The notes beneath the pieces were generated by a model. The model saw only the letters and a program-made list of their open reading frames with translations, made no database searches and was not told where the DNA came from. Position numbers and translations under genes: made by a program. From NCBI GenBank assembly GCA_002402105.1, contig NVVD01000002.1:71203-135202 (forward strand): a stretch of 64,000 nt of DNA. Direction: 5' to 3'. This DNA is from Candidatus Cloacimonadota bacterium (GTDB lineage: Bacteria > Muiribacteriota > UBA6191). This document shows, piece by piece, positions 35,101 through 44,643 of the stretch (the first letter of the stretch is position 1; each line of letters opens with the position of its first letter).

Positions 35101-38100
35101 GACTCCTGTAAATCGTCAAAATGTTGAACTTCGTTTGAGTGGAGATGTATTAGTACCAGGTAAATACTTAGTTCGACTTGAAAATAGGGGCTCATTTAAC
35201 TCAACAAATTTAGCGAATAATTTATCAGCATGTAATGTTAATGATTTAAATTCTCAAGTTATAACTATTACTGAACCTCCTTTAATATTTAATTTTTTTA
35301 ATGATGGTAGTGGCTCTACAACATCTACTACAAAATCATTAGAGCTTACCTCAGAGGTTGCAATTGATGGGCGATTTTTATTTGGTTTGGATAAAGTAGA
35401 GTTTCGTTTATCTTCAATTTTTGAGCAAATAACAAACTTAGATACTACTTATACCTTATTAACAACAGGTACAGTCAGTAATACAGCAGCAACATTTATT
35501 ATCCCATCTGGTTTAATACCTGCACATTATGATTTATATTTAAAAAACGCTTCGATGTCAGAGCCAAGATATGTTGGTGCTAGTGTTCATATGATTGAAG
35601 TTAGCACTCCTGAAGTTCAAAGTATTGCATTGCTTGGTCAAGGTGATACAAACCTAATAGACAGAACATACAGGCTTGAGGGTAAAAATCTTGATGGTGT
35701 TGGTCTAATTACAAAAGATATGCGTTTGATTGATGAAAGAGAATCAAGTCATGTTATTCAAATAGCTTTAGATGATATAGCTTTTAAAGTTGATGTAGAT
35801 AAGAGTCGTTATATATCATTTAAAGTAAAGCAAAATACTCATGGTGGAAATTATTTTTTATCTATAAAAAATAGTGCATTATTAACTAATACTTTGTCAT
35901 TAACCCCAGATGTAAGAATTGGAGAGTTAAAGCCTGTTTTTTCATCATTAGCGGTTCAAGGGCCATTTGATAATGAATATGGCTTTGGAGAAAATAGTAA
36001 AAAACTTAGAGTAGAGCTCATTGGTGAAAACCTATCTTCTGTTACTAAGGTTCAACTTGTTAGAGAGGGTAGTACAGGTGATCCTTTGTGTAGTGGGATA
36101 CAAGGCCCGTCTTCAGATCAAATTATTTTAGAAACAAGTTCTATTATAAGAAATTTTTCATCACAGAGTGTTAGTTTATCTGTAACAATACCAAAGTTTT
36201 TACGTCCAGGGTTTTGGGATATTCGTATATTAAATAACTCTGGTGAATGTTCAGATAAAATAAGCCCTATTAATTCTCCATTTTTTGAGCAGGTTTTAAT
36301 TAGAGAAGGAGCTCCAAAAATAAATAGTATGTGTGAATATTCCTCTACTTTAGGTTTAATAAACTGTGGCAGCCTTTTTCAAAGAAATGTTGAAGATCTA
36401 AAAAAAGTAGGTTTTAAGGGTGAAAACTTTTATTCATTAAGCAAAGTTAGACTTTTTAAGCAGGGTTTAACAATAGCAGATAAAGAATACAATTTATCTT
36501 TTGGAAACACATCAGCAGATATTTTAATACATACTTCTGATACTGTTGCATTAAATTTAGACTTTCGATTTAAAAATGTTGGTTTTTTTGATTTAGAATT
36601 AACAAATTTAGTAGCAAAGCGAAAAGAAGTAGCAGCTATTGAGAGCATAGAAATCAATGCTCCAAATATTGACTCTTTATCTCCTTCTACTATTTCAAAT
36701 GTTAATAACCAAACAATTTTAATGAGTGGAAGCAGCATGACTGGTACTACTGATGTTGCTCTTTGGAGCCTTAGTGGTGATAGTTTAGTTACTGAGATAG
36801 TAAATACTAACTTTATACGTAATTCATTTTCTCCTCATGCTAGTTTAACTTTTGATGTACCTAAGGGTTTGTTTCCAGGTACCTATGGGGTAAAAATAAC
36901 AAATTCATCTTCAGATCAGGCTGGTTTTGATCAAATAGGTAGTGAAAGATATTTAACTGTAATCGAACCTATTCCGAGCATTTCTTCTATGTCTTCAGCT
37001 GAAGCTAGAAATCATCAAACAAATACCATCGAATTACTTGGAGAAGGATTCATGGGAGTTTCTCAAGTAAGTTTATTACCAGCTTCCTCAGGAGCAGATA
37101 AAAATGCTAATGATATTTTTGGTTTAACTTACTCAGAAATACCTTTATCATACTCTATTACATCTCGAACTCTAATGCAGGTGACAATACCTCCATTTAA
37201 AAATCCAGGTTTTTATCGTTTTAAGTTAAAAAATACAAACACTACTTTGTACACCCATAATATTTCATTGCGAATAAGAGAAAATACACCTGTGATTCTT
37301 TCTTTAAATCCAAGTGAGATTTTTTACTCTAGTGACTCTACAGTTTTAATTTCAGGGACGGGTTTTTTAGGAGTAGCAGGTACTACTCTTTCAAATACTG
37401 ATGTAGAGCTTTTTTCTGATGCTGACATAAGTGAGGGTAAACTAGATATTTTACAAAGAAAATATGAAGAGTTAACTGTATTAGTTCCTAAAAATAAAAC
37501 AATAGGACTTCATAAAATTGTTATTACAAATCAAGAGGGTAATGCTTCTTCCAAAATTGTTACAGTTTTTGAAATCAAAGAGGGTTTAGTTGAGCTTGAC
37601 GAAGTAAGTCCTTTAACGTTTGCTTATGATGTTGATTTTTCAAATAGTGTAAATCGTTTATTAATTAAAGGTAGACATCTACAAGGTGTAAAAAGTATAA
37701 AAATTCAAACGATTTATAGTGGAACTTTATATTCATATGATGTAAATTTTAGTTTGTGTACTATAGCTCCTTATGTTTCTTTAAGTAACTGTCCTATAGA
37801 GACAACAGAGATGTTTCCGGCTAAATACCTTTTACAGATTGAAAATTCTGCAGGTATAATAACACCTGTAACTCCTGTATTTGATGTTACGATTCCACCA
37901 TCTGTTATTACTAACTTTACTCCTGATAAAGGGCCATTTAATGCAGCAACAAAAGTGACATTAACAGGTACAAATTTAAGACGTTTTGAGGTGCTAAACT
38001 TTAGAAGAGCAAACCAAGCAGGTCCATTTAATGACAATACTGTAGACTTTATGTCTCAACCAAGTTATCAAGCTCCAAAATTTATAGATAAAAATACAGT

Positions 38101-41100
38101 TGAAGTGCTGATGAAATCAGTAAACTCAGGAGGGTTTGATATTTCTCCAGCTGAGCATCAGTTTATATTGCAATGGAAAACCTATGGTGATTCAAGCTCA
38201 AAAATATTTGGTCCTTTTAAATTTACTCTTGATAGTAACGCACCTGTTATAACAAGTTTTGCTTCTTATAATTTATTGATACCTTGGGGTAAAACCACCA
38301 ATTTTTCAGATGATTCTGTTGTTGCAAATTTACCAACGACTTCTGTTGTTAGTGGTTTAGATACTACTTTTACATTGCTTGGACAAAACTTATCTGGGGC
38401 AAATAAAATTAGAATTGTAAGAGAGTTTGATAGTATGGATTTTACTATTGCTTGTACTACAGGTATTTTTACAAACTCAAATGGGCAAAGCTCTTCGACC
38501 TCTCTTGAGGTTTTTGTAGCAAAAAGTTTATTTGATCCTAATGGTGCTTATGTAGATACTTGTAGCAATAATGTATCTGTTTTACCGTTATTACCTGGAG
38601 TTTACTCTTTTATTATTGAAAGAAACGATGGTCTCAAATCTAATATTGGCTCGGGTGAATTTTATTTTGCTGAAGATTTAGCTCCAGGTGGTTTAGATAT
38701 ATCAATTATTTCTAGTAATAAGTCAAATATTAATACAGTAAGAGCGAAATTAACCAGTACAAACCCAGATGGTATGTTTGGTGTAAAGAAAGTTTCATTT
38801 TCTATGGGATCTTCTGTTGTTTTAACTTTAAACCTTCCAAGAGGTGGTCCAGATGGTGTAGCAATACCTCGTGCTTACAAAGAAATATATTTTGATATCC
38901 CAGCTGAGAGTTTACGTGGAAATAAAGACTTTTACTCAGCAAACGGTACTGTTTTATCAACTAATAACTACGAGATAAATGCTTTAAATTCAAGAGGGTG
39001 GGGTACAGCAGTTGGTAATAAGTCTTTTATGCTAGAAGACGAAGTAAATATTATCTCCATTGGTCCAAAAAATGGAGTAAACTTTATAGATACACTTGTT
39101 GATGTTGGTGGCTCTAATTTATTTGGAATAGGAAAGTCAGTCGGGTTATTACCAACAATGTCTTTTGCTGATTTTGGTGGAATAAATAGCTTTGTTTTAA
39201 TTCATAAAGAAAGTTTTGAAAATAGTTCTTTAACGACTGAGTCGATTGATTTAACTTCTAGTGTTACTCATCAAACAGGGTTTGGTTTTCAGTTTACGAT
39301 GCCAAAAGAGTTGAGGCCTGGAAAATGGTTTATACTTACTCAAAATGATCATAAAGCTTCTGTAGCTGGCCAAAACCCAAGGTCTTTTGCTGGTTTTCAA
39401 AACTTATTATTTGATGTAGTGAGTTCATCTCCAGTTGTAACATCAGTAACTCCAATATTATCTACATTCGATCAATTAACAACGACTATGGTGATTACAG
39501 GCGCTTTTCTTTCTGGAATCAGAACAGCTCAGCTAGAGTTATTAGACTCAAGTACAGAGTTTAGTAGATTTTTAACTCTAACTAGTGCGCCAGACTTTAT
39601 TGCTTCAACCTTTGGAAGCCTTTCTTTTACTCTTCCTCAATCTCCAGATTATTTAATACCAGGTGATTATCAAATCCATTTAGGAGATGGCTCAAGTGAT
39701 ATTTTGGTTCCGATAGGTAACTTTTTATTTAAAATTGAAGAAAAAATACCAATTTTGACAACCATAAACCCAGCTATTGTAGATAATAATGATGATGTGA
39801 GTATTTCTTTACTTGGAGATAATTTATTTGGAAGTCCTAAAATTACGATTACAAATGGTAGTGAAACAATTCAAATAAATACATCAGCATTACAAATGAG
39901 TGTGAATCAATTGCAAAATTTGACAATTCCAAAAAGCTTGTTTCCACAAGATTGGATTTTAAGTATCCAAAACTCAAAGGGCTCTACATCTAAAACTTTT
40001 ATCATCACTGAAAGAGTTCCAATTATTTCATCAATTGTACCAAATGAAGTTCCTTTTAACGCCAGAACCCCAATTACTTTACATGGGGATCATTTTATTA
40101 GTGCATTCTCTGTTTTAGGTTCACTACGGATAACGGATGAACTAAAAACTGCTTTAGAAGAAGTTAAATTAGTTAGCAGAACTGAAATTACTGCGGTTGT
40201 ACCAGAAGGTATTCAACTAGGTAAATATGAACTCATTCTCTCTAATAAAGGTGGTAAAAATACGACTTCTGCTAAATTAACAATTGAAGGCGGTGGATTA
40301 AACTTAACAAGTATTACCCCAAATGCAGGTTTTTCTACAGGCAACGACTTTATTAAAGTTGCTGGGGGCGGTTTTGTCCAAGGAAGTAAACTAATTATAG
40401 GTGGTTTATTGGCTTGGAATGTTCTTGCTACTGAGGATGAACTACAAGCTTTTACTCCTCCTGTTAGTGCTTCTCAAGATATGACAGGTGGTTCTACAAC
40501 AATTGAGGTTTTTGTTATTAACCCAGATGGAGCACAAAGTAATAGTTTAAGTTTTACTTATTTACAAGAGCCTAATAAATTACCAAAACTATTGATGGTT
40601 TATCCTGGTGCTATTGATGTAGATACTATTGGTGGGGAGCTAAATACAAAAATAGCATTTAAGTTTTCAGAACCAATGAATGTAGATAGCTTAAATATTG
40701 AGGTTGATTTAGTAAATAATTTTAAAGCAGTTTCATCTTTTAAAGATTCTGCTCCAATGGCTGGAGTGATACGATCAGACTCAAGCAGTAGAGTTTTTGT
40801 ATTTGAGCCAGTTCCGGGTAATAATTACCAAACAAATAAAAGAGCTTCGATTGGTTTCTCATCAGAAATTAAGAGCATGCAAGATGAAAATTTAATAGCA
40901 AATATTGGTGAAACGATACAATCAAATAGTGTTTATTTTAGCTTAAATACCTTTATTGAAGATTGGGGTTTTGTACCTAATAAAACGACTGTAGATACAG
41001 CAAATTTAGCTATAGTTTTACCTGTGAGCTCTACAGCTCCAGTTTTAGAGCTAAGTAAGTCAATTGTAGTTGAATTTAATAAATTTGTGAATCCTTTAAC

Positions 41101-44100
41101 CGTTTTTGAAAATGATTTTATTTTAAAAGATGTTACTCAATCCAAAATATTAGATATCACTATTGAAATTGACGGAAGTGGAGATAAGGTAATTGTAAAT
41201 CCTCTGGAGCTTTTATTGCCTTCTCATGAGTATCAACTACAAGTAAGAAGCGCAAAACTAGAAAGTTTAACTTCAAATCCAATGGGTAGTGATCGCTTTA
41301 TACAACTAAAAACTGTTGAAAGTGGTCCAAAGGTTTTACAAACAATTCCATTTAACAATCAAACGAACTTAGCTGTAAATATTAATTATATTGTTGAGTT
41401 TGACCAATCTATTGATCAAATAACGGTGACAAGTTCTAATTTGATTATTAAAAATCATTTGAATGCTGAGTTGTTATGGACTTATGAGCTTGATGAGAGC
41501 AAAAAATGGTTAACTTTAACTTTTGATGAGTCTTTAAGTCCTAATAACTTTGTAGATGTAGCATTAAGTCGTCGAATCAAATCAATTGTTGGTATTCCAA
41601 TGTCTTTTCATACGACCTCTCGTTTTAAAATATCATCAGATTCAGAGGCAGACTTATCAGAGCCAGTGATTAGGTTTATTACTCCATCAAACTTGGCTAC
41701 AGATGTATCAACTGATGTTATAATTATTGTGAGTTATTCTGAATCGATTCACCCTGTTGATATAACAAAAAGTAATTTTACGATTAAAAAAATAAACAAT
41801 GGCATCGAAGAAGACTTGTCTTATACTTTACAATTAGATTCAAATCAAAAAACAGTATATTTAACAGCAGTTAATGGTTTGTCTAATGATGCTACTTATC
41901 GAGTAACAGCACATCTAGGAGTAAGAGATTTAGCGGGTAACCATTCAACAATATCTGTTGGTACTCAATTTACTGTAACCTCATTTTTTGATAATTTTGG
42001 GCCTAATTTACAGCAGGTATCTCCATTTGATGGAGAAGAGGGTGTAAATATTACAACTACTGTTATTTTGGTATTTAATGAAAACTTATCTCCAAGTACG
42101 GTCATTGACTCTAACTTTAGATTGATTCATTTAAGTAATTATAGTCCTTCTTTACCTAAAGATCAGTTGGTGGGTACAACTTTACCAGCAGCAATTAATT
42201 TAGTGACTGACAATCAAGTTCAAATAAACTCTGTAAGTGCTTTAGCTAAAGCAACTTTTTATATGATAGAATTTACATCAGATGTACAAGATCAATTTGG
42301 AAACCCAGCGGCTTCATTTAGGTCTGTTTTTAAAACAGAGGTTAGAGTAGATAATACTCGTCCAATAATAACGTTGTTAACTGTTAATAGTTTACCTCAT
42401 CACTTAAATGGTGATGGTAATACAATAGGTACATCTAACTCTATTCCAAGAATAGAGGTCAATGGACAAGGATTTACCATTGATATTTACTATGAAGACC
42501 CTTTAGTTTCTGGTTATGCTTCTGGTGTAGATACTTCAACATTAAATGTAACAACAGAAAAAGAAGTTAATGGGCTTAATTTTGGAGAAAATCTAGTTAC
42601 AAAAGCAACTCAGCTTGGTAATATTATGCATGAAGATGGTCATACTAGGTTGTATTTCCCAAGAGGTAAACAATTAACTTTTGCTCAAGCAAAACATACT
42701 TTAACAGCAACGATTCAAGATTTTCCAGACCCTTTAGCTAATAACCAGTCTTTAGCTGTAAACTATGCTTTTCATGTAGAAAACGACTCACCTGTTTTTA
42801 TACAAAATAAATTATATTTTTTAGACTTTAGTGGAGACTTTTTTGTTCAAAACCCTGATGTAAAATTAGATGGAGAGCTTACGATTCAAACTGACTTTAA
42901 AAATCCTCCAGCTGATAGCATAAATGATTTTGATAGAGACTTGATTATTATGGGGCTTACGGTTGACCCAAATCTTGATATGTCTGAAGCCTTAAGAAAT
43001 ATAGCTTTTGGAGTTAGAACGTTAATAAGAGGTGAAATCTTAAGAGAGTCTCGAAAACTATTTCACTTAAATCCAGATACTGGTGTAGCTATGAATAGTT
43101 TAGAAGCCATGAATGTACGTTTGACTACAAACCCTTCTGAAACTGTTTTAGGTTTAAGAAGTATTATTCGTATTGGTGGGGATAATGGTGAAGAAACAGA
43201 TACTACTTTTGTACCAAATAAACCAATAGATAGAGGTTTTTATTCAGAAAAAAATAAAGATTCTCAATTAGATTTAAGTGCGAGAAGTAGGGATAGAGAC
43301 TCAAGTTTAGGGGTTTTTACAACTCATTTAATTAGAAAATATGCAAATGATGCTGGTGCTAGTTCTGACTGGAATTTTAAATTTGGCGCTTTTGCACCTC
43401 TTGGCTTTTCGGGTAGTGGGGGACAAAATGGACAACCTATAGGTACTTTTTTTAGCGATCAAAATATTTTGGATCTTTGGCATTTTGAAGAGAATGAAAT
43501 TACGTCAGAAATAACAATTGAATTTGATAAAATTCGTTTTGGAAAAATGAAACGAGCCATTCAATCTTTTGCCAAATTAGTAGCTGTTGGAGTTGCTAGA
43601 GTTGCTGCAATTGGTACTGGTGCAAATGCTATTGGTGTTCCTGAGCAAGGGTACTTTGGTGGAGTAATTGACTCTTCTTTTTTTGTAGCTTCTCAAACAG
43701 AAACTCACTTTTTACAAAGAATTTTAGAAAACTCTCAAGCAGAAAATAATTTATTGAGAAAAGAAATTGATTATCATTCAAATTTTAATGGTATTCACTT
43801 TTCTGATTTAGCTAAAAATTACTTAGAAAACCGAGTGCTTGTTACTCCACAAATATCGGGGTCATTACCAGATCAGATAACAAATGTGGTAGCAATTGGA
43901 GGAGATGGGGTGGCAGATTTAACCTGGAGTCAGTCTATTACGGCTACTCAATATAATATTTATTATGGTTTAAATAATTTAGTAACTACAAGTAATTTTG
44001 TAGGTAAAGTGTCGTTTACTAATAACTCAGGTACGATTACTGGTCTGAATAATGGACAAACTTATTTCTTTTTTGTAACAGGACAAAACTCTCAAGGTGA

Positions 44101-44584
44101 AGGGCCGGCATCAGCAATTGTTTCAGCAGATGTGAGTGCTTCTAGTTTGTTTAAAATTTCATCAAGTCAACTTCAACCAAATGTAGAAATGCCAAATATT
44201 TATACATGTAGTAATTTAAGCCCACCTTTAACTTTTGAAGGAGTTCCTCCTAATACTTTATCTTTAGTTTTGGTTGTTAAAAATACTTCAACAAATAATT
44301 CGATTTGGAATGTTTATAATATTTCAAAACTATCTACTGGTACTAGTGCTGGTGTGATTCCTGGCTTTGGTATTCAAGGGCGTAATGGTAGCGGGAGCAT
44401 TGGTTATGAAGGGCCGTGTCCAAGTCAAGGGACAACTCAATTTGTTGATTTTAAACTTTATGCTTTAAATATTTCATTAGGTTTATCTACAGGAGCTGCT
44501 GATAACTTTTTAGATACTGTAGACAGTGGTCATATTATTGCCCAAGATACTGATAGTTTAAAAAATATAAAAATAACAAAATAA
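32138..44584 (+). CDS. 4,148-residue lipoprotein with IPT/TIG repeats, Big_5-type domains, FN3 and a C-terminal PEBP domain
   Basis: The signal peptide ends in a lipobox (L24-L-G-C27), so the chain is lipid-anchored. After a 350-residue N-terminal part come about twenty IPT/TIG-like Ig modules (bases about 33230-40560), each with a variant of SISP...V.ISG.NF.G...V. Four or five Big_5-like domains follow (about 40570-42340; for example VLQTIPFNNQTNLAVNINYIVEFDQ). An unrecognised module of about 500 residues comes next (42350-43850), then a fibronectin type III domain (43860-44140). The last 145 residues are a PEBP/YbhB-like domain (YTCSNLSPPLTFEGVP, GYEGPCPSQG, FKLYALNISLGL, GHIIAQ). The PEBP pocket is degenerate: the DPDAP-type aspartates and the His of the HW motif are missing. 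Probably a long surface stalk presenting C-terminal modules. The gene overlaps the nucleotidase gene. Confidence 0.85.
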   Translation: MKGMTQIRIKLLYITFLLYVSFALLGCGAGTSDSGFPTQVSITPTSGTISGILKLPTVTDGVQQSKSKISKALSNLSDFSRFTIFAKYKVNGIEKKIPGIVLSGGAYEILGIPFGQEVIIEATLGKIILKGVVSALSIENVFADMSMDLKTTAQSVLYEGIKRNAELNNLPKVVFNDLRRSETFIRNIEALASILEVQIQDENFDATNTSILDSSVVINEVNAVVATTASNGTFNHLPFLQISKIDTNQQGRVSIKFRLFDQERDLSKVDFYFSTDNGQSFLPGSQSQDSFINMNSLSISSDDINSANFEYLFFWESVADLQVGASHNIIVRFDVYDVSKVNPSAQDLNSIRSVLFVVDNRGLPSILTISPSNYNMGGNIPSKMVITGTNFTRVQGGSNITKVALEYFGANLAIVPRKFTFELGQFIVVSDNIIEVTLPSIGSTTTKELLFPVEYRISVTGLEEALKSLSPITQTLTVKENKIADFTGIFQKFTPITGKTDQDNIIQINGRHLSGAYLGGVVLKNQTSPNSDIILTPIDVKMSSGIDPSIMEWRGRLTSPVQTGTYRLYIKNSCTTCSPASDITINTQTFSVSEDVPIITNVFPFSSSTVFNKVKSKIIISGTRFYSAFEVRISTNRNSLLSASSFASQQSVSIAATTTFDRIEVEFPIGLEPNSYYIGVKNLSGLVGVSNNTIIVQEGEITVTNISSRVSSTGTVDLPNPILNSQAFFVHINGDSLASLSKVNFISSNATYSKSAPFIFTSFNKAVIEFPLFTKPSLSEYTIVLENSFNAISAGCASASITCPQISEAPPIMSSFQRLEAQGTSIILTAHEVLADEAFNLMISGTSLIGANKVEICKTPVNCPYFTDIVLLIDDDPNTNRVQASFRSQSYLEPGTYTLKLTNTAGSHSAFINNPLIVVEPPPILSFFNPQTLSSKDIQEGSQTVSFTGDRLFGVHHIYLFSLDNTNPLSTCNVLTSNATYTYFGFPVTPVNRQNVELRLSGDVLVPGKYLVRLENRGSFNSTNLANNLSACNVNDLNSQVITITEPPLIFNFFNDGSGSTTSTTKSLELTSEVAIDGRFLFGLDKVEFRLSSIFEQITNLDTTYTLLTTGTVSNTAATFIIPSGLIPAHYDLYLKNASMSEPRYVGASVHMIEVSTPEVQSIALLGQGDTNLIDRTYRLEGKNLDGVGLITKDMRLIDERESSHVIQIALDDIAFKVDVDKSRYISFKVKQNTHGGNYFLSIKNSALLTNTLSLTPDVRIGELKPVFSSLAVQGPFDNEYGFGENSKKLRVELIGENLSSVTKVQLVREGSTGDPLCSGIQGPSSDQIILETSSIIRNFSSQSVSLSVTIPKFLRPGFWDIRILNNSGECSDKISPINSPFFEQVLIREGAPKINSMCEYSSTLGLINCGSLFQRNVEDLKKVGFKGENFYSLSKVRLFKQGLTIADKEYNLSFGNTSADILIHTSDTVALNLDFRFKNVGFFDLELTNLVAKRKEVAAIESIEINAPNIDSLSPSTISNVNNQTILMSGSSMTGTTDVALWSLSGDSLVTEIVNTNFIRNSFSPHASLTFDVPKGLFPGTYGVKITNSSSDQAGFDQIGSERYLTVIEPIPSISSMSSAEARNHQTNTIELLGEGFMGVSQVSLLPASSGADKNANDIFGLTYSEIPLSYSITSRTLMQVTIPPFKNPGFYRFKLKNTNTTLYTHNISLRIRENTPVILSLNPSEIFYSSDSTVLISGTGFLGVAGTTLSNTDVELFSDADISEGKLDILQRKYEELTVLVPKNKTIGLHKIVITNQEGNASSKIVTVFEIKEGLVELDEVSPLTFAYDVDFSNSVNRLLIKGRHLQGVKSIKIQTIYSGTLYSYDVNFSLCTIAPYVSLSNCPIETTEMFPAKYLLQIENSAGIITPVTPVFDVTIPPSVITNFTPDKGPFNAATKVTLTGTNLRRFEVLNFRRANQAGPFNDNTVDFMSQPSYQAPKFIDKNTVEVLMKSVNSGGFDISPAEHQFILQWKTYGDSSSKIFGPFKFTLDSNAPVITSFASYNLLIPWGKTTNFSDDSVVANLPTTSVVSGLDTTFTLLGQNLSGANKIRIVREFDSMDFTIACTTGIFTNSNGQSSSTSLEVFVAKSLFDPNGAYVDTCSNNVSVLPLLPGVYSFIIERNDGLKSNIGSGEFYFAEDLAPGGLDISIISSNKSNINTVRAKLTSTNPDGMFGVKKVSFSMGSSVVLTLNLPRGGPDGVAIPRAYKEIYFDIPAESLRGNKDFYSANGTVLSTNNYEINALNSRGWGTAVGNKSFMLEDEVNIISIGPKNGVNFIDTLVDVGGSNLFGIGKSVGLLPTMSFADFGGINSFVLIHKESFENSSLTTESIDLTSSVTHQTGFGFQFTMPKELRPGKWFILTQNDHKASVAGQNPRSFAGFQNLLFDVVSSSPVVTSVTPILSTFDQLTTTMVITGAFLSGIRTAQLELLDSSTEFSRFLTLTSAPDFIASTFGSLSFTLPQSPDYLIPGDYQIHLGDGSSDILVPIGNFLFKIEEKIPILTTINPAIVDNNDDVSISLLGDNLFGSPKITITNGSETIQINTSALQMSVNQLQNLTIPKSLFPQDWILSIQNSKGSTSKTFIITERVPIISSIVPNEVPFNARTPITLHGDHFISAFSVLGSLRITDELKTALEEVKLVSRTEITAVVPEGIQLGKYELILSNKGGKNTTSAKLTIEGGGLNLTSITPNAGFSTGNDFIKVAGGGFVQGSKLIIGGLLAWNVLATEDELQAFTPPVSASQDMTGGSTTIEVFVINPDGAQSNSLSFTYLQEPNKLPKLLMVYPGAIDVDTIGGELNTKIAFKFSEPMNVDSLNIEVDLVNNFKAVSSFKDSAPMAGVIRSDSSSRVFVFEPVPGNNYQTNKRASIGFSSEIKSMQDENLIANIGETIQSNSVYFSLNTFIEDWGFVPNKTTVDTANLAIVLPVSSTAPVLELSKSIVVEFNKFVNPLTVFENDFILKDVTQSKILDITIEIDGSGDKVIVNPLELLLPSHEYQLQVRSAKLESLTSNPMGSDRFIQLKTVESGPKVLQTIPFNNQTNLAVNINYIVEFDQSIDQITVTSSNLIIKNHLNAELLWTYELDESKKWLTLTFDESLSPNNFVDVALSRRIKSIVGIPMSFHTTSRFKISSDSEADLSEPVIRFITPSNLATDVSTDVIIIVSYSESIHPVDITKSNFTIKKINNGIEEDLSYTLQLDSNQKTVYLTAVNGLSNDATYRVTAHLGVRDLAGNHSTISVGTQFTVTSFFDNFGPNLQQVSPFDGEEGVNITTTVILVFNENLSPSTVIDSNFRLIHLSNYSPSLPKDQLVGTTLPAAINLVTDNQVQINSVSALAKATFYMIEFTSDVQDQFGNPAASFRSVFKTEVRVDNTRPIITLLTVNSLPHHLNGDGNTIGTSNSIPRIEVNGQGFTIDIYYEDPLVSGYASGVDTSTLNVTTEKEVNGLNFGENLVTKATQLGNIMHEDGHTRLYFPRGKQLTFAQAKHTLTATIQDFPDPLANNQSLAVNYAFHVENDSPVFIQNKLYFLDFSGDFFVQNPDVKLDGELTIQTDFKNPPADSINDFDRDLIIMGLTVDPNLDMSEALRNIAFGVRTLIRGEILRESRKLFHLNPDTGVAMNSLEAMNVRLTTNPSETVLGLRSIIRIGGDNGEETDTTFVPNKPIDRGFYSEKNKDSQLDLSARSRDRDSSLGVFTTHLIRKYANDAGASSDWNFKFGAFAPLGFSGSGGQNGQPIGTFFSDQNILDLWHFEENEITSEITIEFDKIRFGKMKRAIQSFAKLVAVGVARVAAIGTGANAIGVPEQGYFGGVIDSSFFVASQTETHFLQRILENSQAENNLLRKEIDYHSNFNGIHFSDLAKNYLENRVLVTPQISGSLPDQITNVVAIGGDGVADLTWSQSITATQYNIYYGLNNLVTTSNFVGKVSFTNNSGTITGLNNGQTYFFFVTGQNSQGEGPASAIVSADVSASSLFKISSSQLQPNVEMPNIYTCSNLSPPLTFEGVPPNTLSLVLVVKNTSTNNSIWNVYNISKLSTGTSAGVIPGFGIQGRNGSGSIGYEGPCPSQGTTQFVDFKLYALNISLGLSTGAADNFLDTVDSGHIIAQDTDSLKNIKITK

Positions 44585-44591
44585 TATAAAA

Positions 44592-44630
44592 AATAGATTA
44601 CAAATTATTTTTATTTGTGGTCTATTTTTT
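44592..44630 (+). terminator. Rho-independent terminator abutting the surE ribosome-binding site
   Basis: A 14-bp stem (44592-44605 with 44613-44626, two G-U pairs) and 7-base loop run into TTTTTT at 44625-44630. The surE Shine-Dalgarno AAGGAA begins four bases later, at 44634. It ends the 12.4-kb gene and could act as an attenuator for surE. Confidence 0.75.
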
Positions 44631-44643
44631 ATTAAGGAATAAA

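Noticed and set aside
44617..44643. Longer N-terminus for SurE starting at ATG 44617
   Set aside because: It would add nine residues encoded within the terminator hairpin, while ATG 44644 has a proper Shine-Dalgarno and matches the conserved SurE start.
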